A DNA stretch of 64,000 bases, taken from Sabellastarte sp. h YS-2021. Its lineage: Eukaryota; Annelida; Polychaeta; Sabellida; Sabellidae. Below the pieces are notes generated by a model. The model was not told where the DNA came from. It saw only the letters and a list, made by a program, of their open reading frames with translations, and did no database searches. Within the stretch, counting starts at the first letter, position 1, and every line of letters begins with the position of its first letter. The position numbers and the translations under genes were made by a program. Shown here piece after piece: positions 29,936 through 39,786 of the stretch. The stretch is from the NCBI GenBank assembly GCA_964017235.1, contig OZ024928.1, positions 3,224,001 through 3,288,000 on the forward strand. The letters run 5' to 3'.

Positions 29936-30263
29936 TCTTTGCCAGGTTAAAACTTGGGGCGAGTTAGTACATTTTGTACTGAGAACAAAATACCATTGAT
30001 TATTACATCATAACTTGCATTGAAATTCTATTTATACTTATTTGTCCTATTCAATTGATGAGTTTATAAATATAAGACAAACTTAAACAAATCTAAAGCT
30101 ATTGGCCCTGATAGTGGGGTAAATAGTTTAATTGCACCTATGAAAGGGGCAAGTATAAACCCCTTTTTTGTATTATACTTGAAAGTGACACCAGTAGCAA
30201 ACATGTTTGATTGTTTATATATGCTAATGTATACGGTTTTAATTCTGTCCACTGATTTAAGTG

Positions 30264-30583
30264 AAACAAAATTGAAAATTTTAATTACTTAAATGTAGCT
30301 TTTATAAGCTACAAGCTTACCATGTGGGACTGAATGCTGTTCTCGGATGGCCGCCAGGCCCAGCCAATGTCTAAGAAAAAAAGACATTTATTGTTGGCCG
30401 TAGCCTCAGGTTGTCATCACATGACCTACCCCATTTGTCTTCTCCTTTCTCGTTGAAATTTTAGCCCATACCCCCTCAGCAGTAATACAGCGGGGAGGTC
30501 GGGGTGGGACTCTTCTCAGTCCCACATGGTAAGCTTGTAGCTTATAAAAGCTACATTTAAGTAATTAAATTTTTCAATTTTAT
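30264..30583. mobile_element. Short palindromic element made of DIRS end sequence
   Basis: Two arms of about 65 bp are near-perfect inverted repeats (30264-30328 and 30516-30583; each contains TTACTTAAATGTAGC, TTATAAGCTACAAG and CTTACCATGTGGGACTGA). The 190-bp middle begins TGCTGTTCTCGGATGGCCGC and contains GACATTTATTGTTGGCCGTA. It is the reverse complement of the outer right end of the DIRS element at 36040-36200. It looks like an internally deleted, non-autonomous relative of that element, and it abuts the DIRS left end. Confidence 0.65.
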
Positions 30584-30973
30584 TAGGCTACAATAGCTTA
30601 CCATGTGGGACTGAATGCAACCGCCCGGTGGCGGGATTACAGCTGAGACTGGAAGATATGTCTGTTTTTTCTTAGATTTTTTATATAAAAGTCGAATGAA
30701 GGTTGGAAAATACCAGTCCGAGTCCCATTTACAGTGTCCCAAACCCGAGGGTTGGACCTGTCAGAAGCCAAAAAACCTAAAAATGATTGACAGTGCTAAT
30801 AAACTGTCTGGGTGTTTTGACAGGAGAAGGAGATGTAGCCGAAGTACACTTAGGTGGGGTAAAGCCACAAGGGCCATCACGGAAGGGGTCTGAGCCCAAG
30901 GCCCAGAGCTATCAAAATATTGCCACCTAAAGGAGATTAATGACAACCTTAAGGTCCTTAATACATTATACAA

Positions 30974-32529
30974 CTAGAAATAGGACGCCCTGTTGCTTGT
31001 AGCTGCGACATATGAATAGAAACAGGATAGCATAGAAGAACACACATTATCATGTGTAATGTCCACCCTATCAACCTTTTGTTAAGAAGATAGAAGCAAA
31101 TTCCTGTTTTTCTATTTTTGGCAAAAATTCGAAAATTCAAAATGGCCGCCATTTTTGGGAAAAGGAAATTTTTTTGAAAATTGCCAAGAGTACATTTCTT
31201 AGATACCCTATGGGTCGAAAATTTCAACGAAATAACTCTATTTTGCACGGTTAAGGCCAGTTTGTGTTTTTCCATTTTTGGCAAAAATTCGAAAATTCAA
31301 AATGGCCGCCATATGTGGGGAGGGGAAAATTTTTGGAAAATTGCAAAGAGTACATTTCTTAGATACCCCTTGGGTCGAAAATTTCGCCGAAATCGCTCTA
31401 TCTCGCACGGTTAAGGAGATAGAAGCAAATTTGTGTCTTGCCATTGTTGGCAAAAATTCAAAATGGCCGCCATTTTTGGGGAGGGGAAAATTTTTTGAAA
31501 ATTGCAAAGATTACATTCCTTAGATACCCTGTGGGTTGAAAATTTCGACGAAATCGCTCTATCTCGCATGGTTAAGGAGATAGAAGCAAATTTGTGTTTT
31601 CCCATTTTTGGCAAAAATTTGAAAATTCAAAATGGCCGCCATTTTAGGGGAGGGGAAATTTTTTTTAAAATTGCCAAGAATACAATGCTCAAACACCTGT
31701 GGGTCGAAAATTTTGACGAAATCGTTCTATCTCGCACGGTTAAGGAGATAGAAGCAAATTTGTGTTTTGCCATTTTTGGCAAAAATTCGAAAATTCAAAA
31801 TGGCCGCCATTTTTGGGGAGGGGAAAATTTTTGGAAAATTGCAAAGAGTACACTCCTTAGATACCCTGTGGGTTGAAAATTTCGACGAAATCGCTCTATC
31901 TCACACAGTTAAGGAGATAGAAGCAAATTTGTGTTTTGCCATTTTTGGCAAAAATTCTAAAATTCAAAATGGCCGCCATCTTTGGGGAGGGGAAAATTTT
32001 TTGAAAATTGCAAAGATTGCATTCCTTAGATACCCTGTGAGTCAAAAATTCTGTCGAAATCGCTCTATCTCTTACGGTTTCTGAGATATTAGCAAATTAC
32101 TCAAAAGTAGTACTGAAAATACACAATGAAGTACCTAAATTGCTATTACTCATGTACTGACAAAGCTATCAGTCCCAAATGCAATACCAAGCGAGCTATG
32201 GACATAACAATCTTGTATTCAAAATTGTAGTAAAATATCTTTAATTATTTTGGCTTAAATGCACGGAAACCAATGGGTACTGAAAATAGCTGTACTTAAG
32301 TATTACTCAGTAAGCAAAAGAGGTACAACAGCCAAAAGCAATCCCAAGCAAGCTACTGACCCAATAAGCCTGCATACCAAATTTGGTGACAATAGCTCTA
32401 ATACTTTTCCTTTAAATGAGCGGAAACCATGCGTGACGCCGGACATCGGACGCCGGACATCGGACGCCGGACATCGGACGGCGCAAAAAGCAAAAATAAT
32501 ATATCCACCCCCCAGGGGGGTGGACATAA
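30974..32529 (-). mobile_element. Helitron-like element D, complete, inside the DIRS element
   Basis: The left end is CTAGAAATAGGACG, preceded by A, with a possible hairpin (GTTGC-ttgtagct-GCGAC). The subterminal repeat AATGTCCACCC is near 31066. The right end is hairpin ATCCACCCCC-CAG-GGGGGTGGACATAA at about 32500-32529, next to T; its arm GGGTGGACAT is the inverted copy of the subterminal repeat. The core is six units of satellite A followed by two diverged units of satellite B (TTGCTATTACTCATGTACT). A short GACGCCGGACATCG triplication lies just inside the right end. No protein is encoded. Confidence 0.8.
31080..32095. repeat. Satellite A array, ~168-bp unit, six copies
   Basis: AATGGCCGCC recurs at 31141, 31301, 31462, 31631, 31799 and 31968. 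Each unit has CAAAAATTCGAAAATTCAAA, ATGGCCGCCATTTTTGGGG, GGAAAATTGCAAAGAGTACA, TTAGATACCCTGTGGG and CGAAATCGCTCTATCTCGCA. The units create long spurious ORFs on both strands. Confidence 0.95.
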
Positions 32530-32589
32530 TTAAAGCTAAAGAAAATGAAGAATATAAAGACCTTACCCGAAACACCCTGATGAGGTAAC

Positions 32590-33010
32590 CTATACGTAGA
32601 CCCTGGGATTAGACTCCTGAAGACCTGGTTGTAGCGGATGTGATGTAGGAAGATTTCTGGAACTTTTTGGACGATCCCTGTGGAAACTGGAGAGTAACCT
32701 ATGAAGGTCTGCATTTTGTGCAATATGGTGGGCCGTTGGGCCCAAAGTGTCAACGATGGCAGTCCTGTAACCATCAATGATCGAGGGGCGCCTGTTTAGG
32801 TCTTGGTACAGGTACATGAAAAAATTTGTTTCACAGATAGAGTGGAGAAATCCACCGAATTTTCTCTGCACCATTTTTCAAATAGGGCCCACTTTGACTT
32901 GTAGATGGTCCTTGTTGATGACCGCTGAGGGGCAGCAATTCTCTCTGCCACCTCCACAGAGAAGCCTTGTTCTTGGAGTTGTCCGCTCCTAGACACCAGG
33001 CATGGAGGTT
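32590..33010 (-). pseudogene. DIRS tyrosine recombinase, N-terminal domain only
   Basis: Two frames join to give GFSVEVAERIAAPQRSSTRT, YKSKWALFEKWCRENSVDF and SVKQIF, then a shift near 32830, then FMYLYQDLNRRPSIIDGYRT followed by AQNADLHRLLSSFHRDRP. This is the core-binding (SAM-like) domain of DIRS recombinases. The catalytic half with the R-H-R-Y residues is absent. The sequence breaks off near 32590, some 60 bp before the Helitron-like insert. Confidence 0.75.
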
Positions 33011-35250
33011 GAGCTGTTGCGGGTTGTTGTGGAACACATACTTGTGGGACTGTTTGAGTAGGGTCATTGACACTGGGAGTTGTAGTGGGATCTCTGTTGA
33101 GAGCTGCACTAGGTCCCAAAACCAGGGCATCCCTGGCCAGCCTGGGGCTATTACGATGATCAGGCAATGGCATTGCTTGATCTTTTGGATCACTCTGTGA
33201 AGGAGAGCCGTCGGAGGGTAAGCATAAGCCGTGAGACCCGTCCAGTTTATGTTCAGAGCATCTATGTCCCAGGCCTTTGGGTCTGGGATTGGGGACACAT
33301 AGAGAGGGAGTTTGTGGTTCAGATGAGTAGCAAACAGGTCCACATGAGGAGTGAACCACTTCTGGCAGATCTGTTTGAACACCTGTGGATGCAGTGACCA
33401 TTCTGTCGACTGCCTTTGGTTGGCCCTGGATAGGAGGTCGGCCATCACATTCAGACACCCGGGAATGTGTCTGGCCTTTAATGCTATGTGATAGTGGTGG
33501 CACCAAGTCATGATCTTCCACAGGAGAGCGCACATCTCTACTGAGTGAGTTCCCCCTTGTTTGTTTATGTAGGCTACCACTGTCGAGTTGTCCGTTGCAA
33601 CTGTTTGGTCCTGGCACTGGTCCTTGAAATTTCGAAAGGCCAGTGAGACCGCCTTCAACTCTAGGACGTTTATGTGTAGCCTTTTTTCCTGGTCTGACCA
33701 CAGACCCTAGGTAGATCTTTGATCTAAGTGAGGGCCCAACCTTCGTTTGAGGCGTCTGTAAAGAGTTGGATACTGTGGTCTTTGGGATGAAGGTCTGCGC
33801 CTTTCATCACATTTGCGGGATTCTGCCACCAGTCTAGGAGTGCAGAAATGACATCTGTCCAAGGAAGGAGGTTGTCCAGTGACTGAGGATATCTCCAATG
33901 CTCCTTGAGATGAAACTGAAAGAGCCTCATGTGAAGGCGTCCCTCCGGGACCATCTTCTCCGTTGAGGCAAGCAACCCAATTAGCGACATCAAACATCTT
34001 GCAGTCAAAACATGTTTTGACTTGAGTCGTAGGATCAAATCCTGAAGTTTGAGCCATCTCTCTTGAGTGGGTTTTACAAGGGCTGAATCTAGATGGTATT
34101 CGTAGGCCATGAACGAAAACACCTGAGTAGGAGCCAGTTCTGATTTTTCCTGATTTATTATCCACCCCAAGGACTGGGTTGGGTCTACCACTGCCTGAGT
34201 GTTCACTTGGGCTTCTTCCTGAGACTGGTACCTGATCAGCCAGTCATCCAGGTATTGGTGAAGTCTGAGTCCTCTGGAGTTGGCCATAAGCTTCACTTCC
34301 TTTACGATCATTGTAAAGACCTGGGGGGCTGTGGCTAGTCCGAACGGAAGGGAGGTGAACTGGAACACCTGTGACCTGTGGCAAAACCTTAGGTATTTCC
34401 TTGAGTTTGGGTGGATGGGGATGTGAAGGTAAGCGTCCGATAGGTCTATCGACGATACCCATTCCCCTGGAACCAGGGAGGTCCTGATGGATTCTGGAGT
34501 TTCCATTTTGAACTTTTCTACATGTAGAAAAGTCTTGAGCCTACTTAAGTCTATTACTGGCCTCCACCTTTGGTGAGGCTTGGTGAAAGGTCAAAGTTGG
34601 GGTTTTACGTCCCGTTCAACAGCCAGGGTCATATTGGGACAGGTCCTCAGAATTGCCACTTGTGGGACTCGAACCCACAGAGGTGACAGCCTATGATTAG
34701 ATGCCAAACTTGCTAACCACTAGGCCACTGAGGACCTTTTGGTGAGGCTTGGGGACTAGAAACAGGCAACTGTAAAACCCGACAGACTTTACATTTTCCA
34801 CCCTTTCGATAGCATTCTTTGACAGGAGAGACTGGATGCAATCGGCCAGAGCTTGGTCTTTGGAAGGGTCTTGTATTCTGACAGAATCAGAGGAAATCTG
34901 ACCAAGTTTGGCTTTGAGAGGAATGGCAGTACGTAGCCATTGGTGATAATGTTTAAACATGTTTGATGAACATTTGTTTGTTTGCCAGTCTCTCCTGAAA
35001 GAACGGAGGTGACCTCCTACTGGTGGACTGAGTGAGGCTTTGGAAGAGTCATTGGGAAGAGGGGTTTCCACGCCCTCTTCCCCTATTGTGGGGTCGAAAA
35101 CGACCCCTGGAGCCTCTGAAGTTTGGTTTTCCTCTGCCAGAGGAAAACGACTGGTTACTGTTTTGAGAGGAATTGCCCCCATAGAGGCGTTTCCTGTAGG
35201 AGCCTCTTTTCTTGTGGGGACCACGAAAGGGCTTATTCTGATAGGGTCCA
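33010..35250 (-). pseudogene. DIRS reverse transcriptase / RNase H, frameshifted
   Basis: The RT N-terminal part (VGGHLRSFRRDWQ, SDSVRIQDPSKDQALADCIQ, FLVPKPHQK) lies at about 34740-35020. The palm at 34506-33724 has SSIDLSDAYLHIPIHPNSRK, LPFGLATAPQVF and HQYLDDWLIRY (YLDD at residues 85-88 of that ORF). RNase H begins with IQLFTDASNEGWALT. After a frameshift near 33720 it continues with ATDNSTVVAYINKQGGTHS and HIPGCLNVMADLLSR. The downstream linker (TPHVDLFATHLNHKLPLYVS) is the usual one between RNase H and recombinase in DIRS. The frame is broken again near 33000 and by a SINE at 34584-34737. Confidence 0.88.
34568..34752 (-). mobile_element. SINE family 2, full copy with target duplication
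   Basis: The SINE occupies 34584-34737. On the minus strand, GGTCCTCAGTGGCCTAGTGG starts it. GTGGGTTCGAGTCCCAC forms a perfect T-arm, and TGAGGACC can pair with the first eight bases as an acceptor stem. The body ends ATATGACCCTGGCTGTTGAA, CGGGACGTAAAACCCCAA. Direct repeats TTTGGTGAGGCTTGG flank it (34569-34583 and about 34738-34752). It splits the DIRS reverse transcriptase. The 3' tail resembles SINE family 1 and mollusc V-type SINEs; the family name is tentative. Confidence 0.85.
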
Positions 35251-36190
35251 AAACCCTGAGTCTTTTGAGGTGCCATTTTTAAGAAGGAAGTCTTCACCTT
35301 CCTTGACTAGTTGAGACTTGAACAAGGAAGGCGGCCAAAAGGACGCATTCCTGAGTTCCTGACGTCTCGTCTCCCCTAAATGTGGTTGTAACAGGGTCAT
35401 TTCGGCTTTGCGCCTAAGCAAGCCGGTGTTGCCCATGGAATATAGCTCCCTCTGGAGTATATGAGCAAGTGATTTGCTGAGACAAGTCAAGGCCCTGTGT
35501 TGGATAATGAGGGTCTTGTTCCAAATATCCAGGTACTCACAGGCTTCCTCGTATCCACGCTTTGCCACCTTTTCAGGGTCAGCACCTTTCCTGATCTGTG
35601 ATTTGACCTTCTTAAAGGTCACCTTCAAACTATGTTGGCACTTCTCCAGAGTGGAGTTACAGGAAGAAGAAGTCTTGGCAAAGGTGGTAGTGAAGTGAGG
35701 GTGGATATGTTCTGTCTTGCCTGGTGTTCCAATTCCTTGAGAATTGGTAGGGGAACCTTGCCCATAGGGGCCCCAGAGGGCTTAGAAGAAATACAGATCT
35801 TAGCAAAGTCTGTATTGAGTTCTTGCATCTTGTCCTCGTAACAAGGCTGTCCCACCTTGTACCATTTGGCAGTGGATGGAGGAGCTCTGATATATTTACC
35901 CTCGGGTAAATTTGCTGCTGAAAGTCTTGATCAAACTTATCAAAGGCATCTTTGATAATGGAGTTCAGGGGCAGCATAGATGAAGGACCTCTTGGCCTGA
36001 GCTCCTGCCTGCCTTTCTCATCGTCAAGGCCCATGACCGCAGTTGAAGACCTGGGAAGGGATATGGCGGCGGCCAACGAGAAAGGAGAAGACAAATGGGG
36101 TAGGTCACGTGACGACAACCTGAGGCTACGGCCAACAATAAATGTCTTTTTTTCTTAGACATTGGCCGGGCCTGGCGGCCATCAGAGAAC
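35040..36190 (-). pseudogene. DIRS gag-like region, broken frames
   Basis: Three overlapping minus-strand frames carry it. One (35657-36118) has an acidic/aromatic stretch. One (35233-35628) is helical: EEACEYLDIWNKTLIIQHRA, ALTCLSKSLAHILQREL. One (35049-35297) ends in an Arg/Gly-rich, nucleic-acid-binding tail (FRGSRGRFRPHNRGRGRG). The order upstream of the reverse transcriptase and the RG-rich tail fit a DIRS gag-like protein. No single frame is complete. Confidence 0.65.
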
Positions 36191-36228
36191 AGCATTCAAT
36201 CCCACATGGTAAGCTATTGTAGCGTAAT

Positions 36229-36690
36229 AAAACCATACTTTGCAGGGTGTATAAAAATGAATGATGGACAAATCCCCTAAGGGCAAAACGCCGGAGGACA
36301 AAATAGTATAGCTACTAGGACAAAACCCCGGAGTTAATTTTTAGGGGGGTGGACAAAACCCCAGGCTCTTTTAAATTGCCATGTTATTTTAAATTGATAT
36401 ACATGTGTGTATATTTGTATAGTTCTCTTTACAGGACAGTCGTGTACATGTTGGTAGTTAGTAGGTTAAGCTTCTCAGTATAAATGTATTTTCAATTAAC
36501 AGATTGAAAGTCCCCCAATATTTGCAATCCCATTGAAAATCCCAAACATGAAAATCTAATAATGAAAATGCAATAATGATATGGCTTCCAATTCCTATCA
36601 TCTTCAAAAAAGACTGGAGTGTGGTGGTGATATGATGTGGCTTCCAATTACTGTCATCTTAAAAGCACAGTTCTAGCCCTCCCCTATCCT
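36229..36690. other. Non-coding stretch with short repeated phrases
   Basis: GGACAAA(T/A)CCCC and CCGGAG phrases recur between 36265 and 36365, resembling a short diverged tandem. The rest is AT-rich. No gene is seen. Confidence 0.4.
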
Positions 36691-37239
36691 TTTGTTATCT
36701 CCCGCCGGCCGATAGGCCCGGTACGGGAGATTATAAAATGCCCTCTGTCTGTGCATGCGTGTCTCCGTTCGTCACGTTTTTACAAAAGCCTTTCATCTCT
36801 TAAAATATTATAGCTAGAGCTTCCAAATTTGCAGGATAAATTCATCATTGGAAAAACTTGCCTGGGAATCTTTTTCAGCTGATTCGGAAAAACAAGATGG
36901 CCGCCACGGGTGTTAACAAGATGGCTGCCATGGTTTTTTTTATTTTTCAGGTGTTCTGCCATGGGTTTTTTTTTCGTTGATTTAGATGGCTGCCATAAGT
37001 GTGTAGTTGCACTTTTATTTTTATATAAAAATAGCCTGCTTGGTATTGATTTTGGGCCTATTTTGAAAAACAACATGGCCGCTAGGGCCTTGCCAAATCT
37101 CTGCAAATAGCAGAATGTAAGGCCTAAAGGTCTGTCCAAAGAAAAGTGTTGCAGGTATCCTCACTCGTTTCTCCTTGGCCTTTTCAATGTTTTATGACCT
37201 TATTGCTTATGTCTTTTCATTTGATGCTGTTTTTTCAGA

Positions 37240-38690
37240 CCTAGGTCCATAGCTAAGTGAGTAATAGCAATGGTGGCTACTTTCAGTAAAGTGCTCATAA
37301 CTCCAAAACGACTGCATTTAGAGCATTTCTGTAAAATTTGTTGTTCAGCTACTTTCTCCATGCCTACAAGATGGTACCATTTATAGGGGTCTATCTTGAT
37401 AGCTAAGTGAGTAATAGCTATTTTCTGTTTTTAACAATGACCAAAATAAGTAAGTTGCTTTTATCTTTGTAACTGTTACTTACAATATTGGTCTCAAACA
37501 TGTTGTTGAACAACTCCTTCATGTGCTATATCATGGTGAGGTTTCCAAGGTGTAGCACCATAGCTAGCTGAGTAATAGCTACACTAAGTTTAACATTTGA
37601 CCATTCAGCAAGTCACTTATAACTCAAAAACTATTGAATATAGACGATTTTTGTCAAATATGTTGTTTATCTACTTTTTCATGTACTGTGTCGTGGTGAA
37701 TTTTCAGAGCTGTAAGTCCATAGCTAACTGAGTAATAGCTACTTTGAAATTTCTTAATTTCAACATTGAATAAATCACTTATACCTCCCAAACTATTGAA
37801 TTTAGGGAATTATTGTCAAATATGTTAATCAGTTACTTTTTAATGTTCTGTGTGGTGGAAAAATTTCAGAGCTGTATCTCCATAGCTGAGTAATGGCTAC
37901 TTTGAATTTCAACAATGAGTAAATCACTTATAACTCCAAAACTATTAAATTTAGAGAATTATTGTCAAATATGTTGTTCACTTACTATTTGATGTACTGT
38001 GTCATGGGAAATTTTCACAGCTTCTCCATAGCTACCTGAGTAATAGCTACTTTGAGGGTTTCCATTGAGTAAATCGCCTTTAACAGCAAAACTGTTGAAT
38101 TTAGAGGATTTTTGTCAAATGTGTTCTTCACCTACTTTTTGATGTACTGTGAAATGGCAAATTTTGAGAGCTGTAGGTCCATAGCTAACTGAGTAATAGC
38201 TACTTTAATGGTTCTCCATTGAGTAAATCACTTATAACAGCAAAACTGTTGAATTTAAAGGATTTTTCTCAGATATGTTGTTCAGCTACTTTTTTATGTA
38301 CTGTTTAATGGCAAATTTTGAGACCTGTAAGTCCATAACTAACTGAGTAATAGCTACTTTGATGGTTCCCCACCGAGTAAATCACTTATAACAGCAAAAC
38401 TATTAAATTTACAGGATTTTTGTCAAATATGTTTTTCATGTACTTTTTAATGTTCTGTGTCATGGCAAAGTTTCAGAGCTGTAGGTCCATAGCTAACTGA
38501 GTAATAGCCACTTTCATGGTTTTCCATTGAGTAAATCGCTTATCACAGCAAAACTGTTGAATTTAATGGATTTTTGTCAAATATGTTGTTCGCCTACTTT
38601 TTGATGTATTGTGTAATGGCAAATTTTGAGACCTGTAGGCCCAGCCATAGCTAACTGAGTAATAGCTACTTTGATTTTTGCGGAAAATGA
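37240..38690. repeat. Satellite B array, ~155-bp unit, ten copies
   Basis: GAGTAATAGCTAC or close variants recur with GTAATAG at 37261, 37411, 37572, 37732, 37889, 38040, 38193, 38347, 38501 and 38659. Units share CATAGCTAACTGAGTAATAG, TTGAGTAAATCACTTATAAC, GCAAAACTGTTGAATTTA and TTTTTGTCAAATATGTTGTT. It is the inverse orientation of 17490-18330. Confidence 0.92.
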
Positions 38691-38699
38691 AAAAGTCTT

Positions 38700-38990
38700 A
38701 ATATCCGGAAAACCGTAAGAGATAGAGCGATTTCGAGTGAATTTTTGACCCGTAGGGTAGTACATGAGTATACTATGCAAAAGGGAAAAATTTCCATTTT
38801 CGCCACTTTTGGCGGCTATCTTGGATTTTAGCAGAAAATAAACATTGAAAATATCTTCGAAATGGTAACAGACAGAGCGATTTTGAGCGAATTTTTGACC
38901 CACAGGGTAGTACAACAGTATTCTGTGCCTAGGGGAAAAATGACATCTTGCATTTTAGCGGAAAATGAAAAATTGTGAATATCTCGGAAA
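38700..38990. repeat. Satellite A, two inverted units
   Basis: GAGATAGAGCGATTTCGAGT, then GAATTTTTGACCCGTAGGGT, and a second unit with GACAGAGCGATTTTGAGCGA, are reverse complements of the satellite A core (CGAAATCGCTCTATCTC, ATACCCTGTGGGTC). They complete the core of element E. Confidence 0.8.
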
Positions 38991-39089
38991 AGGTATTTCC
39001 TCCCCTTTAATGCTCAGCGGGAGATATACACCGCGGCAGTGGTCTTGTTATCAGTGAAAGTCGATTTTAATTGCTACAATTGGTTGGAG

Positions 39090-39303
39090 TACAGGGGCGG
39101 ATCCAGCTTTTAAGTAAGGTGGGGGTTCACATCAGACATACCATAACTAGGGGGATCAAGCCCCCCCCCCCCCAGGAAAAAAATTAATTTTTGGTAAAAT
39201 ATAGTGAGTTTCCTGTAAATTTAACACCACTCCCAAGAAATAATTTTGTACTTTTGGTTGAACCCCTTTACATTATTTTTCAAGTGGGGAGTTCAAACAC
39301 CCT
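39090..39303. mobile_element. Possible DNA transposon end (CAGGGGCGGATCCAG)
   Basis: It starts CAGGGGCGGATCCAGC, a typical hAT-like terminus, and contains a C14 run near 39162-39175. No matching right end was found, so the assignment is weak. Confidence 0.3.
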
Positions 39304-39786
39304 GGGAGTGATCCGGATCACTGTCTGGATCTTCTGGATCCATGAAATATAATTTTTAAAGACATAACTCAAAAAGTTATGGATGGATTTTTATGAAATT
39401 TTCATGAAATGTCCTAAATGGGACAAGGAAAAAGTGATTATATTTTGGGAGTGATCTGGATCACTGTCTGGATTATCTGGATCCAAGCTTTTTTTAAAAG
39501 AAGTTATAGCCAGATAATTTTACAATGGATTTTGGCGATATTTTTAGGATATGTTAGAAATGGTGAAAGGAAGAAGTGGTTAGACTTTGGGAGGGATTCA
39601 GATCACCATCTGGATCTTGTGGATCCAGAAATTTTAAAGAAAGATAATTTCAAAAAGTTATGGACGGATTTTGATGAAATTTTCAGGAAATGTCCAAAAT
39701 GGGACAAGGAACTGCTAATGGTAGGTTTAGAAAGTCCAGGAATTGAGCTCCCTTGGCAGAGGTCTGCGCTCTCCGAGTGCTCTTGT
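39304..39786 (+). mobile_element. Helitron-like type J, with three ~142-bp units
   Basis: GGGAGTGATC(C/T)GGATCACTGT recurs at 39304 and 39447, and diverged at 39589, each followed by CTGGATCCA-like text and TTATGGATGGATTTT. The right end has CTTGGCAGAGGTCTGCGCTC, a hairpin GCGCTC-TCC-GAGTGC and TCTTG (39786), next to T. A second copy of this end is at 26476. The left end is not identified. Confidence 0.6.

Larger units (their letters stand above)
30577..36228 (-). mobile_element. DIRS-type retroelement with inverted terminal repeats
   Basis: About 42-bp inverted ends match: the left TTTTATTAGGCTACAATAGC, continuing CTTACCATGTGGGACTGAAT (30577-30618), equals the reverse complement of 36187-36228 with two changes. 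Genes on the minus strand run in the order gag-like, reverse transcriptase/RNase H, tyrosine-recombinase N-terminus. Inverted ends without an integrase or protease fit DIRS. The span is 5652 bp including a 1556-bp Helitron-like insert and a 154-bp SINE. Net length is about 3.9 kb, short for the family, because the recombinase catalytic part is missing. All frames are broken. Confidence 0.8.
36695..39047 (+). mobile_element. Helitron-like element E, satellite-cored
   Basis: The left end is TTATCTCCCG with a hairpin whose outer arms are ATCTCCCG (36697-36704) and CGGGAGAT (36724-36731). Near the right end is the related inverted motif GCGGGAGATATA (39017-39028), followed by a weak hairpin and GGTCTTG (39047), next to T. 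A matching end with a better hairpin lies at 13568. The core is ten ~155-bp satellite B units followed by two satellite A units. No ORF of note. Confidence 0.65.

Noticed and set aside
31181..32084. Long overlapping ORFs on both strands with repeated peptides such as EIEANLCFAIFGKNSKIQNG
   Set aside because: They are readings through the ~168-bp satellite A units. The peptides repeat with the monomer and appear on both strands.
34584..34737. A functional tRNA gene with an 8-bp acceptor stem
   Set aside because: It has a SINE body after the head, perfect target duplications and extra bases between T-arm and acceptor.
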